From Sphingomonas sp. SORGH_AS_0879 (GTDB taxonomy: Bacteria; Pseudomonadota; Alphaproteobacteria; Sphingomonadales; Sphingomonadaceae): 64,000 bases of DNA. This document shows positions 9,533-17,748 of the stretch, one piece after another. Position numbers and translations under genes: made by a program. Position 1 is the first letter of the stretch. The number at the start of each line of letters is the position of its first letter. The notes under the pieces were generated by a model. It was not told where the DNA came from, searched no databases, and worked only from the letters and a program-made list of their open reading frames with translations. The stretch spans positions 4,029,001 to 4,093,000 of the forward strand of contig NZ_JAUTBJ010000002.1 in NCBI RefSeq assembly GCF_030819175.1. Reading direction: 5' to 3'.

Positions 9533-10626
9533 TGAAGGTCTTCCTCACCCTGGCGGCGGTCCTTGCGACCGCCGCCGCACCCGTGCCGCAACAGCCGCTC
9601 CGGATGAACGACATTCAGGTCGTCGGCTCGCACAACAGCTACAAGAAGCGGATCGCGCCCGCCGTCTTCGCCGAGCTGGAGCGCCGGGATCCCAAACTCG
9701 CCGCCGCGCTGGATTACGATCATCTGACGCTGGCGCAGCAGCTCGACCGGGGCGTGCGCCAGTTGGAGATCGACATCTTCGCCGACCCTGAGGGCGGTCG
9801 CTTCGCGCATCCCAAGGGTGAGGCGATGGCGCGTGCGGCGGGCGAGCAGACCGGCTTCGACATGCCTGCGATGATGAAGCCGGGCTTCAAGGTCTTCCAT
9901 ATCCCGGAGGTCGATTACCGCTCCTGCGGCACCTTCAAACAGTGCATCGGCCAGATCGACGCCTGGTCGCGCGGGCATCCGCGCCACCTGCCGATCATGG
10001 TGACGATCAACGCCGCCGACCGGCCGCTCCACAAGCCCGGCGTCACCGATCCCCTGCCCCTGACCGCGCCGCTGCTCGACGCGTTGGATGCGGAGATTCG
10101 CAGCGTTCTGAAGCCGGACAGGATCATCACGCCCGATGACGTGCGCGGCAACGCGGCGACGCTCCGCGAGGCGGTGACCAGCAACGGCTGGCCGACGCTA
10201 GAGAGCGCGCGCGGGAAAATCTGGTTCGTGCTGGATACGCCCAGCGACGTGTCCGACCTGTACCGCGCCGGTCACCCCTCGCTGAAGGGGCGGGCCATTT
10301 TCGGCTGGTACGACACCGACCAGCCCGAGGCCTCGGTCGAGATCGTCGGCGATCCGCGCACCGACGGCGCAAAGATCGGCGAATGGGTGAAACAGGGCTT
10401 CATCGTCCGCACCCGCAGCGACGCCGACACGAAGGAAGCGCGCGAGAACGACCATGCCCGCGCAAAAGCCGCCATCGACAGCGGCGCGCAGGCGGTGTCG
10501 ACCGACTATTACCCCGGCGCGCCGACGCGGAGCTGGAGCAAGGGCTTCAACGTGACCCTGCCGGGCGGGGTGATGGAGCGGTGCAATCCCGTGACGCGAG
10601 CCGTTGGGTGCGAGTTGCCGGAATAA
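9532..10626 (+). CDS. phosphoinositide-specific phospholipase C1-like exported enzyme
   Basis: A 364-residue protein with a signal peptide (residues 1-16 or so). It has the TIM-barrel PI-PLC hallmarks: His34 in GSHNSYK, a metal-site-like pair Glu79 and Asp81 (GVRQLEIDIFADPEGG), and His123 in FKVFHIPEVDYRS. The layout matches the bacterial Ca2+-dependent phosphoinositide phospholipase C1 family and not the Bacillus metal-independent type. By family it should cleave phosphodiester bonds in inositol phospholipids or related molecules in the periplasm or outside. It begins one base before the end of the upstream TonB-dependent receptor stop (TGATG overlap), so the two are co-translated. Activity is inferred from family; bacterial members are poorly characterised. 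Confidence 0.85.
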   Translation: MKVFLTLAAVLATAAAPVPQQPLRMNDIQVVGSHNSYKKRIAPAVFAELERRDPKLAAALDYDHLTLAQQLDRGVRQLEIDIFADPEGGRFAHPKGEAMARAAGEQTGFDMPAMMKPGFKVFHIPEVDYRSCGTFKQCIGQIDAWSRGHPRHLPIMVTINAADRPLHKPGVTDPLPLTAPLLDALDAEIRSVLKPDRIITPDDVRGNAATLREAVTSNGWPTLESARGKIWFVLDTPSDVSDLYRAGHPSLKGRAIFGWYDTDQPEASVEIVGDPRTDGAKIGEWVKQGFIVRTRSDADTKEARENDHARAKAAIDSGAQAVSTDYYPGAPTRSWSKGFNVTLPGGVMERCNPVTRAVGCELPE

Positions 10627-10631
10627 ACAAA

Positions 10632-10793
10632 TCCTCCCCGGTACGGGGAGGTGGCAGCGCGCAGCGCTGACGGAGGGGGGCTTCCACACAGGATGTGCCC
10701 AGCGGCGATCCCCCTCCACCAGCTTCGTGTTCGAGCGAGATTGTGCCCCCGGCACAATCTCGCTCGAACACCCCCTGCCCGTGCCGGGGAGGA
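10632..10793. repeat. R1 intergenic element, copy a (mixed halves, with an extra hairpin)
   Basis: An inverted-repeat element between two co-directional genes. The left half starts TCCTCCCCGGTACGGGGAGG and continues into the GTGGCAG...CTGACGGAGG module; the centre carries GCTTCCACACAGGATG; the right half ends in GTGCCGGGGAGGA. Both halves fold into G/C-rich hairpins. The right half is interrupted by a separate perfect palindrome (10727-10771). The same architecture recurs at 20653, 26332, 27097, 39178, 43904 and 48265. Confidence 0.9.
10727..10771. repeat. 21-bp perfect hairpin inserted in an R1 element
   Basis: Arms 10727-10747 and 10751-10771 are exact reverse complements (GTGTTCGAGCGAGATTGTGCC and its complement) around a CCC loop. 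Other R1 copies have only a short AGCTTCGCT-type loop at this point. The palindrome is therefore an addition to this copy, either a nested small element or a local inverted duplication. The following 48-base run holds no poly-T tract, so a simple terminator is not indicated. Confidence 0.85.
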
Positions 10794-10919
10794 TTGATGG
10801 CCGTCCGCTGACGCGCTTGTCACGTCCGAGCAAGCCGAGGTTCAGTCTCTTTCTGCCACAGAAAGCGCCGACGAAGCCTGTGCCCGTTCGGTCGGTACAG
10901 GCACCACCGAGAGCGGATC

Positions 10920-12431
10920 ATGGCGCGGATCGCTTGTCTGGGAATGATGGTTCCGGCGCTGTTGGCGGCGGCGCCTGCCTCTGCCGCCGATGCAGCGCGC
11001 GACGCCGCCTGGGCCGAGCGGCTCGGCTGGGGGCCGTCGGCGGCAGCCGATGGCGGCCCCGCACCGGGCAGCGACGCCTGGCTGCGCCACCAGTTGAGCG
11101 ACCCGCCCGCCCCCCTGCCCCCGGCAGCGCAGGCTCAGATCGACGCGATGCGCATCTCGCGCGAACGGGTCGCCGCCTTGGTCGTCGAGACCGACGCCAT
11201 GCAGCGCGACCTGAAGGCGATCACCGATCCCGATCAGCGCAAGGCCGCGCGTCAGGCCTATCAGAAGACGCTCAACGGCCTGGCCGACGAGGCGCGGCAG
11301 CGTTTCGTGCTGCGCGCGCTCTATTCGCCCGACCAGTTGCGCGAGCGGATGACCTGGTTCTGGTTCAACCATTTCAACGTCCAGGCGGGCAAGCGCGACA
11401 TTCGCGCGATGGTCGGGGACTATGAAGAGACGATCCGCGCCCATGCGCTGGGCCGCTATCGCGATCTGCTGGAGGCGACGCTGCGCCACCCGGCGATGCT
11501 GCGCTATCTGGACAATGACCAGAACGCCAAAGGCAAGATCAACGAGAATTACGCGCGCGAGATCATGGAGCTGCACTCCATGGGCGTCGGCTCGGGATAC
11601 AGCCAGCAGGACGTGCAGGAGCTGGCGCGCATCCTGACCGGCGTCGGCGTCGACCAGAAACCCGATGCGCCGAAGCTGAAACCCGAGCTTCAGCCGCTCT
11701 ACCAGCGCGCCGGACTCTTCGAGTTCAATCCGGCCCGCCACGATTTCGGCACCAAGCATTTCCTGGGCCACGAGATCAAGGGATCGGGCTTTGCCGAGGT
11801 CGAGCAGGCGCTGGACCTGATCGCCGACAGCCCGGCGACCGCGCATCATGTGTCGCTGCGGATCGCGACCTATTTCATGGGCGACACGCCGCCCCCCGCG
11901 CTGGTCGATCGGATGGCGGCGAAATTCCGCCAGAGCCATGGCGACATCGCCCAGGTCCTGCGCACCATGATCCGCTCGCGCGAATTCGGCGGCGCGGCCA
12001 CCGGCGGGTTCAAGGAGCCGGTCGGCTATACCCTGTCGGCGGTGCGGCTGGCCTATGGCGGCCGGGACGTCACCAATGCCAAGCCAATCATCAACTGGAT
12101 GCGCCAGATGGGCGAAGGGCTGTACGACCATGAGACGCCCGACGGTTATGACCTGTCCAGCGCGGCCTGGTCGGGGCCGGGACAGATGGCGACACGCTTC
12201 GATATCGCGCGGCAGATCGGCGGCGGCGCGGCGCGGCTGTTCCAGTCGCCCGACGCCGCACCCGATGCGCCGCCGCCGCCCTCCCCGCCGCCCCTGTTGA
12301 AGGACTCGCCCGTCATCGCCGCGCGCATGGCGACGCTGGGCAAGCCGACGCTCGCCGCGCTCGGCCAGGCGCGATCCCCGGCGGAGTGGAACAGCCTGTA
12401 TTTCTCCTCGCCCGAATTCATGCACCGATAG
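10920..12431 (+). CDS. DUF1800 family protein
   Basis: A 503-residue protein with a signal-like N-terminus (LLAAAPASAADA). Family landmarks are WFWFNHFNV (about residue 145), the NENYARE-[IL]-MELH-like stretch INENYAREIMELHSMG, and the RILTG segment after it. DUF1800 proteins are large, predicted exported proteins of unknown function that nearly always sit beside a DUF1501 gene, as here (ten bases downstream). The two are probably co-transcribed and act together, possibly at the cell envelope. The N-terminal third contains a helical stretch rich in Ala/Pro. Function cannot be stated beyond the family. Confidence 0.9.
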   Translation: MARIACLGMMVPALLAAAPASAADAARDAAWAERLGWGPSAAADGGPAPGSDAWLRHQLSDPPAPLPPAAQAQIDAMRISRERVAALVVETDAMQRDLKAITDPDQRKAARQAYQKTLNGLADEARQRFVLRALYSPDQLRERMTWFWFNHFNVQAGKRDIRAMVGDYEETIRAHALGRYRDLLEATLRHPAMLRYLDNDQNAKGKINENYAREIMELHSMGVGSGYSQQDVQELARILTGVGVDQKPDAPKLKPELQPLYQRAGLFEFNPARHDFGTKHFLGHEIKGSGFAEVEQALDLIADSPATAHHVSLRIATYFMGDTPPPALVDRMAAKFRQSHGDIAQVLRTMIRSREFGGAATGGFKEPVGYTLSAVRLAYGGRDVTNAKPIINWMRQMGEGLYDHETPDGYDLSSAAWSGPGQMATRFDIARQIGGGAARLFQSPDAAPDAPPPPSPPPLLKDSPVIAARMATLGKPTLAALGQARSPAEWNSLYFSSPEFMHR

Positions 12432-12440
12432 GAGGATCGC

Positions 12441-13652
12441 ATGAGGAATCCCCATATTCACCGCCGCGACCTGTTGATGGGCGCCGCCGCCATGGCGCCG
12501 ATGGTGATGGCGGGCCGCGCCTTCGCCGCACCGCAGGCGGGCAGCCGGTTGCTGGTCGTCTTCCTGCGCGGGGCCTATGACGCGGTGAACATCGTGGTGC
12601 CCAGCACCAGCGACTTCTACCGCCAGTCACGCCCGACCATCGCGCTGCCCCGGCCCGATCCGGCCAACCCCGATGCCCCGCTGCCGCTCGACGCCGATTG
12701 GGCGCTGCATCCGGCGCTGAAGGATTCGATCCTGCCCCTCTGGCAGGCGAAGCAGATCGCCTTCGTCCCCTTCGCAGGGACCGACGATATGAGCCGCAGC
12801 CATTTCGAGACGCAGGACACGATCGAGCTGGGCCAGCCGGTCGGCGGGCACCGCGATTACGGCTCGGGTTTCATGGCGCGGCTCGCCGACATATTGGGCA
12901 CGGGCGAGAAGCCGATCGCCTTCACCGACCAACTGCCTTTGTGCTTCCGGGGCGGCGACGATCCCATCCCCAATCTCGCGCTCGCCAATGTCGGCAAGCC
13001 GATCGATCAGCGCCAGGCCACGCTGATCCAGAGCATGTATGCCGGGCATCCCGACCTCGCCCGTTCGGTCAGCGAGGGCTTCACCGTGCGCGACACCGTC
13101 TACAAGACGCTGGATCAGGAGATGAAGGCCGCCAGCCGGGGTGCCGTCTCTGCCAAGGGATTCGCGCTGTCGGCGCAGCGGATCGGCACGTTGATGCGCG
13201 ACCGGTTCAACCTGGCCTTTGTCGATGTCGGCGGCTGGGACACCCATGTGAACCAGGGCGGCGCGACCGGTTATCTGGCCGACCGGATCGGCGATCTGGG
13301 GCGCGGGCTGGCCGGGTTCGCCCAGGCGATCGGGCCGGAGGCGTGGCGCAGCACCACCGTCGTCGTCGTGTCGGAGTTCGGCCGCACCTTCCGCGAAAAT
13401 GGCGACCGGGGGACCGATCACGGCCATGGCAGCATCTATTGGGTGATGGGCGGCGGCGTGTCGGGCGGGCGGATGGCGGGGGAGCAGGTCCCCCTGTCCG
13501 CCGCCACGCTCAACCAGAATCGCGACCTGCCCGTGCTGACCGATTACCGCGCGCTGATCGGCGGGCTGGTCGGGCGGCAGTTCGGCCTGTCAGCCAGCCG
13601 CCTGGCGCCGCTGTTCCCCGACAGCCGCACGACCGATCTGCGCCTGATCTGA
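12441..13652 (+). CDS. DUF1501 family protein, Tat-exported
   Basis: A 403-residue protein with a twin-arginine signal (R8-R9 in HRRDLLMGA, cleavage near GRAFA). The fold is related to alkaline phosphatase/sulfatase-like enzymes: FLRGAYDAVNIVVP near the N-terminus and SEFGRTFRENGDRGTDHGHG near residue 310, which contains the metal-ligand-like Asp and His residues of this superfamily. GAGGATCGC precedes the ATG. It forms a conserved pair with the upstream DUF1800 gene. Its last 63 bases overlap the 3' end of the convergent Rrf2 gene. The substrate is unknown. Confidence 0.9.
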   Translation: MRNPHIHRRDLLMGAAAMAPMVMAGRAFAAPQAGSRLLVVFLRGAYDAVNIVVPSTSDFYRQSRPTIALPRPDPANPDAPLPLDADWALHPALKDSILPLWQAKQIAFVPFAGTDDMSRSHFETQDTIELGQPVGGHRDYGSGFMARLADILGTGEKPIAFTDQLPLCFRGGDDPIPNLALANVGKPIDQRQATLIQSMYAGHPDLARSVSEGFTVRDTVYKTLDQEMKAASRGAVSAKGFALSAQRIGTLMRDRFNLAFVDVGGWDTHVNQGGATGYLADRIGDLGRGLAGFAQAIGPEAWRSTTVVVVSEFGRTFRENGDRGTDHGHGSIYWVMGGGVSGGRMAGEQVPLSAATLNQNRDLPVLTDYRALIGGLVGRQFGLSASRLAPLFPDSRTTDLRLI

Positions 13653-14081
13653 CAGGACCCCGGCACGCCCGCGAATATCGTCGAGCACATCGTCCAGCGT
13701 CAGCCCGGCGAGCTTGTCCTCCAGCGCCTCGCGCACCGGGGTCAGCATCGTCTCCAGGCTGGCCGTGATGTGCCGGTCGATCATCCCCTCGCCATCGGGC
13801 GGCTGGCGGTGAAAGGCGAAGAAGTTGCGATCCTCCACCGCCTGATACACATCCACCAGCCGGATATCGGCGGAGGACTTGGCCAGCATAGCACCACCGC
13901 GATTGCCCAGTTGCGACCGGGTCAACCCCGCCGCCGCCAGCCGCAGCAGCAGCGCGCGGACCACCGCCGCGTTGGAATTGACGCTGACCGCGATATCCTC
14001 GGAGCGCAGCGGCGTGTCGCCATGCTCGGCCATCAGGGCGAGCATATGCAGCGAGACGACAAAACGGGTGCTGGTCGGCAA
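13590..14081 (-). CDS. Rrf2-family transcriptional regulator without cysteines
   Basis: A 163-residue winged-helix protein. The Rrf2 core is visible: TRFVVSLHMLALMA at the N-terminus, the recognition region VNSNAAVVRALLLRLAAAGL and the wing segment GNRGGAMLAK. No cysteine occurs anywhere, so unlike IscR or NsrR it cannot bind an iron-sulfur cluster; it fits the YwnA-like branch. The last 21 codons overlap the DUF1501 gene on the other strand, so either the C-terminal tail is dispensable or the two 3' ends are interlocked. The upstream region (14165-14260) is AT-rich and holds a duplicated ACTTTTCA motif that may be an operator. Confidence 0.85.
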   Translation of the reverse strand: MPTSTRFVVSLHMLALMAEHGDTPLRSEDIAVSVNSNAAVVRALLLRLAAAGLTRSQLGNRGGAMLAKSSADIRLVDVYQAVEDRNFFAFHRQPPDGEGMIDRHITASLETMLTPVREALEDKLAGLTLDDVLDDIRGRAGVLSDQAQIGRAAVGEQRRQAAG

Positions 14082-14165
14082 CTCTCAACGCTCCTTGTTC
14101 ACGGCCCCGGCGCGGCCGCGTCAACCGCGACGGCCATGGATCGGCGTCGTCCCCATGAATGGATC

Positions 14166-14203
14166 ATGGCGACTTTTCAATTCCTGATCCATGTTACTTT
14201 TCA
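14166..14203. promoter_or_regulatory. possible operator: two ACTTTTCA direct repeats upstream of the Rrf2 gene
   Basis: ACTTTTCA occurs at 14172-14179 and again at 14196-14203, 24 bases apart centre to centre, each preceded by ATG plus a few bases. The surrounding 100 bases are markedly AT-rich for this chromosome and lie between the divergent-facing start of the Rrf2 gene and the end of the glutaminyl cyclase gene. Two helical turns of spacing would suit a dimeric regulator, but this is only a candidate site. Confidence 0.3.
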
Positions 14204-14304
14204 TAATCTTATTTCGTTAACGTTCCAGGGTTGAAACATATCCAAATAATTTTCGGTCATGATGGATCGGATTCGCCGCCCTCGCGACGTCCGACGCCGC
14301 CAGT

Positions 14305-15090
14305 TCAGCGCGGCTTGGCGGAGGGGAGGCGGATCTCGAACAATTCCGGCCAGTTCTTGCCTGTCACATAGATACGATGCTTCACCCGGTCATAGGCGAT
14401 GCCGTTGGGCACCGAATCCCGGTCGGTCAGGGCGACCCGGTTCACCAGGTCGCTGAGATCGACCACACCCGCCACCGTGCCGGTCGCCGGATCGATCCGG
14501 ACGATATAGGGCGTCATCCAGACATTGGCCCAGATCTGCCCGTCGATATATTCCAGCTCGTTGAGATATTTCAGCGGCCGCCCATTGACCGTCACGTCGA
14601 GCGTCCGCGCGACCCTCATCGTCCTGGGGTCAAGGAAACGCAGCCGGGGCGTGCCGTCGGACAGGATGATGTGATGCCCGTCATCGGTCATCGCCCAGCC
14701 TTCGCCGTCATAGCGCCATTCGCCGGTGCGCTTCAGCGCGGGACGGGTCCAGCGAAAACCGCGACCGCCATGCCAGGTGACGCTGCGCAATTCGGGGCCC
14801 CAGGCGACGATCCCCTCGCCGAACAGCCCATCGGGCACGGTCGCCTGGCGGAGTGTCTTGCCGGTGGCGAGATCGACCTGGCGGATGATGCTCTGCCCCT
14901 CGCGCCCCGTACTTTCGTACATCGCGCCGTCCGCGATCAGCAGCCCTTCGGTAAAGGCGGTGGTATCGTGCGGATAGGCCTGGATCAGTTCGGGCTTCTC
15001 GACCGGCGCGGGCGTGGGCGTAGGAGCCGCCTGCTGCGCCGCGGCGGGCAGGGCCAGGACGAGCGCCAGCGGCAGGACGAACCGGATCAC
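14305..15090 (-). CDS. glutaminyl-peptide cyclotransferase (bacterial/plant type)
   Basis: A 261-residue exported protein. Signal peptide residues 1-18 (ALPAAAQ), a Pro/Thr-rich linker, then the five-bladed propeller of the bacterial and papaya-type glutaminyl cyclases: YPHDTTAFTEGLL near residue 39, NELEYIDGQIWANVW near residue 178, and DSVPNGIAYD near residue 230. These match conserved segments of the family, which converts N-terminal glutamine of exported peptides to pyroglutamate. Start is GTG at 15090, overlapping the stop of the XRE regulator (GTGA). The two genes are therefore coupled. Confidence 0.9.
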   Translation of the reverse strand: MIRFVLPLALVLALPAAAQQAAPTPTPAPVEKPELIQAYPHDTTAFTEGLLIADGAMYESTGREGQSIIRQVDLATGKTLRQATVPDGLFGEGIVAWGPELRSVTWHGGRGFRWTRPALKRTGEWRYDGEGWAMTDDGHHIILSDGTPRLRFLDPRTMRVARTLDVTVNGRPLKYLNELEYIDGQIWANVWMTPYIVRIDPATGTVAGVVDLSDLVNRVALTDRDSVPNGIAYDRVKHRIYVTGKNWPELFEIRLPSAKPR

Positions 15091-15650
15091 AGCGTGCGCA
15101 CCAGTCGCGCGACCCGTGCGATCCAGGCGGGCGCGGGCACCGTCACCCCCGCCGTCCCCGGCTCCAGCGGCAACAGGTGGAGCGCGTCGGGCAGCACGGC
15201 GGCAAGCCGTGCGAAGACATAGCCACCGGCGGGGCGGGGGACGAGGATATCGCGATTCATGGCCTGGCTGAATCTATCCGGCCCCAGCGGCTCGCACCAG
15301 AGTTCATCGCCTGCCCGGTAATCGCCGATCGCACCCGTGACCGTCACCGCCATCATCCCGGGCGTCGCGCAAGGCGGCGAGACGACCCGTGCGCTGCGCG
15401 GCGCCACCGCCCCACGCGGCCCCAGCAACGCCGCGACCGGCAGGGTCTCGCGCACCGGCAACGTCACCAGATCGGTCGTGGTGCAGCCCAGGGCGGCGGC
15501 GATCCGGTTGAGCCAGGGCAGCGACACGGTGCGCGTTCCCATTTCCAGCCGCCCGATCGTCTGCGGCGTGGTGGGCGGGCAACAGGCGCGCGCGACATCG
15601 TCCAGCGTCATGCCCTTGGCGCGGCGCACCTCGCGGATCGCGGTGATCAT
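15087..15650 (-). CDS. XRE-family helix-turn-helix protein with a C-terminal peptidase-like tail
   Basis: A 187-residue protein. Residues about 1-60 form an XRE helix-turn-helix (IREVRRAKGMTLDDVARACC, then TTPQTIGRLEMGTRTVSLPWLNRIAAALG). The C-terminal half (about 85-185) has segments such as GDYRAGDELWCEPLG and LVPRPAGGYVFARL reminiscent of the small LexA/S24-like beta domain found behind XRE domains, but no clear Ser-Lys dyad can be identified, so it may be a sensing domain only. The ATG at 15650 was preferred to the open extension to 15683. It overlaps the glutaminyl cyclase gene by four bases. Confidence 0.75.
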   Translation of the reverse strand: MITAIREVRRAKGMTLDDVARACCPPTTPQTIGRLEMGTRTVSLPWLNRIAAALGCTTTDLVTLPVRETLPVAALLGPRGAVAPRSARVVSPPCATPGMMAVTVTGAIGDYRAGDELWCEPLGPDRFSQAMNRDILVPRPAGGYVFARLAAVLPDALHLLPLEPGTAGVTVPAPAWIARVARLVRTL

Positions 15651-15756
15651 CGCCGTTGTCCCTTCCCATCCACGCGGTCGCATCCTTCCTGCCCGGCTGG
15701 CGAAGCCGGTCCAGCTGGGCTAAGCGGCTGGCCTATCATCTGCCGGAGTTATCGCC

Positions 15757-16692
15757 ATGCGGTTCGCGATCGTCAAATGCCATGGATCGGGCAATGATTT
15801 CCCGATGATCGACGCACGCGACCTGTCCCTGAGCGAGACGGAGTGGGCGGGCGTGGCACGCGCACTCGCCGACCGGGCCGGGCCGGTGGGTAGCGATGGC
15901 ATCCTCCTGCTGGTCCCCGGTGATGATCGCGCCGCGTTCGGCATGGTGATGCGCAACAGCGACGGCAGCGAAGCCGAAACCTGCCTCAACGGCGTCCGCT
16001 GCGTCGCGCGGGCAGGGTTCGAGGCGCTGGGGATCGACGCCGCGACCGTCCGGCTGAAGACCTCGCACGCCGATGCCGTTCGCGACGCCGAGCTGTCGCC
16101 GGGCGTCTATACGGTCCGCGAAACGGCGGGACCGGCGGGGCTGTCCACCGCCGCCTGGCCGATCCATGGCGCGCCGGAGCGGCTGGTCGATGCGGTGCTG
16201 CCCATGCTGGACGGCACCCGCCGCTTCACCGCCGTCACCATGCCCAATCCCCATCTCGTCCATTTCGTCGACCAGGTGGACGAGGCCGAACTGGTCCGCC
16301 TGGGCCGGATATGCGAAGCCGCGCCCGAATGGCTGCCCAACCGCGCCAATCTGTCCTTTGTCGAACTGCGCGGCGACGCGCTGTTCGTTCGGACGTTCGA
16401 GCGGGGCGTCGGCCTGACCGATAGCTGCGGCAGCGCGATGGCGGCCTCCACCTATGCCGCCTGCCTGACCGGACGAATCGCCTGGGACCGCCCGACCGTG
16501 GTGTTCAATCGGGGCGGCCTGGTCCGCGCCTTTGCGGGGCAGGACGGAATGGTCACGCTGTCGGGCAATGCCACCTATGAATGGGCGGGTTCGGTCTCGG
16601 TCGATCTGGCGACCGAGACGGCCAGCGACCTGGTGGTCGAACGGCGCTTCCCCGATGAGATCGCCGCCTGGGATGCCGCCAAGCGGGGGTGA
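15757..16692 (+). CDS. diaminopimelate epimerase-family protein (divergent)
   Basis: A 311-residue protein with the two-domain DapF layout. Both catalytic cysteines are present: Cys76 (SDGSEAETCLNGVRC) and Cys224 (GLTDSCGSAMAA). However, the surroundings differ from standard DapF. KCHGSGNDFPMID replaces the usual KMHGLGNDF, ETCLNGVRC replaces EMCGNGARC, and ERGVGLTDSCGS replaces ERGAGETxACGS. It is also longer than the usual 275 or so residues. It could be the only epimerase of the lysine/peptidoglycan pathway in this strain or a second paralogue acting on another amino acid. It stands alone between unrelated genes, which does not help decide. Confidence 0.75.
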   Translation: MRFAIVKCHGSGNDFPMIDARDLSLSETEWAGVARALADRAGPVGSDGILLLVPGDDRAAFGMVMRNSDGSEAETCLNGVRCVARAGFEALGIDAATVRLKTSHADAVRDAELSPGVYTVRETAGPAGLSTAAWPIHGAPERLVDAVLPMLDGTRRFTAVTMPNPHLVHFVDQVDEAELVRLGRICEAAPEWLPNRANLSFVELRGDALFVRTFERGVGLTDSCGSAMAASTYAACLTGRIAWDRPTVVFNRGGLVRAFAGQDGMVTLSGNATYEWAGSVSVDLATETASDLVVERRFPDEIAAWDAAKRG

Positions 16693-16737
16693 GCCAAGCT
16701 GTCGGTTCGGCAAGCGCGGAGCATGGCGTTTAACCGC

Positions 16738-16830
16738 GCTCAGGCTGAACGAAGATTTGGCAGGCCGTCTGGGTTATCTTCTCACCGATCATCCCACCAT
16801 CCGCTCGCACTGAGCGAAGTCAAAGTGCAT
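16738..16830. repeat. degenerate R2 repeat (TTCGCTCAGGCTGAACG family)
   Basis: GCTCAGGCTGAACGAAG (from 16738) and CTGAGCGAAGTCAAAGTGC (from about 16810) are decayed, outward-facing versions of the R2 repeat arms seen intact at 35079, 53097 and 57792. The unit lies in the 184-base gap before the MpaB-family gene, which otherwise holds nothing recognisable. Confidence 0.55.
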
Positions 16831-16876
16831 GGGCCGCCCCTCGCAACACATTGCGGAAGCGAAGCGTTGACCCGTC

Positions 16877-17701
16877 ATGCTTCCCGTCCGCCGCCAGATC
16901 GCCGACCAGATACGTGACGTGGTCGGTTCCCGCGCGCTCGACCTGACGCGGCCGCCGGGAGATGACGGCCTGTTCGGGCCGGGCTCGGCGACATGGGCGG
17001 TGCATGGCGATTTCACCGCGATGATGGCGGGCGGGATCGCATCGCTGCTTATCCAGATGCTTCACCCCGCCGCGCTGGCGGGGGTGTGGGACCATTCCAA
17101 TTTCCGCCGCGACATGGCGGGGCGGCTGCGGCGGACGGCGGGGTTCATCTCGGTCACCACCTATGGCTCGACCGAGGCGGCGGAGGCGATGATCGCGCGC
17201 GTCCGGCAGGTTCACGACCGGGTCGGCGGTACCCTGCCCGACGGCACGCCCTATAGCGCCAATGACCCGCATCTGCTGACCTTCGTCCATGCCGCCGAGG
17301 TGGATAGCTTCCTGCGCGCGCATCGCACCTATCGCGATCCCGATTTCTCCGACGCACAAGCCGACCGCTATCTGGCGGAGATGGCGACGATCGCGTACCG
17401 GTTGGGCGCTAGGGACGTGCCGGAGGACCGGCATCACCTCGCGCGCTTCCTCGATTCGATCCGGGCGGAACTGCGCGTCGATGCGCGCACCCGCACGGTC
17501 GCGCGCACCCTGCTCAACCAGCCCGCCCCCAGCCCCGCGCTGGCGCCGGTCGCGACCTGGCTGACCCAGGCCGGGATCGCCCTGCTACCCGACTGGGCGG
17601 CGCGATTGCACGGGCTGGACGGCCCCGCCGCCATCCGTCCGGCGATCCGGGCGGGCACCCGGCGGTTGGGGGGCGCGATCCGCTGGGCCCTGGCGGGCTG
17701 A
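16877..17701 (+). CDS. oxygenase MpaB / DUF2236 family protein
   Basis: A 274-residue soluble, helix-rich protein. Landmarks of the MpaB/Lcp (DUF2236) family are GPGSATWAVHGDFTAMMAGG, LLIQMLHPAALAGVWDHS, and LTFVHAAEVDSFL, which supply conserved His and Arg residues thought to hold a b-type heme in latex-clearing proteins. Fungal MpaB cleaves a farnesyl double bond; bacterial relatives are mostly uncharacterised. No signal peptide is visible. It ends 47 bases from the convergent winged-helix gene. The family is confident; substrate unknown. Confidence 0.85.
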   Translation: MLPVRRQIADQIRDVVGSRALDLTRPPGDDGLFGPGSATWAVHGDFTAMMAGGIASLLIQMLHPAALAGVWDHSNFRRDMAGRLRRTAGFISVTTYGSTEAAEAMIARVRQVHDRVGGTLPDGTPYSANDPHLLTFVHAAEVDSFLRAHRTYRDPDFSDAQADRYLAEMATIAYRLGARDVPEDRHHLARFLDSIRAELRVDARTRTVARTLLNQPAPSPALAPVATWLTQAGIALLPDWAARLHGLDGPAAIRPAIRAGTRRLGGAIRWALAG

Positions 17702-17711
17702 GCCGAAGCTT

Positions 17712-17734
17712 TTGGAAATTAGCTATTTTTCCAA
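17712..17734. terminator. weak stem-loop between convergent genes
   Basis: TTGGAAA (17712-17718) pairs with TTTCCAA (17728-17734) around a nine-base loop, in the 47-base gap between two converging genes. The stem is AT-rich and there is no clear U-tract on either strand, so a role as a shared terminator is only possible. Confidence 0.3.
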
Positions 17735-17748
17735 TTCCCAACAGCCTC

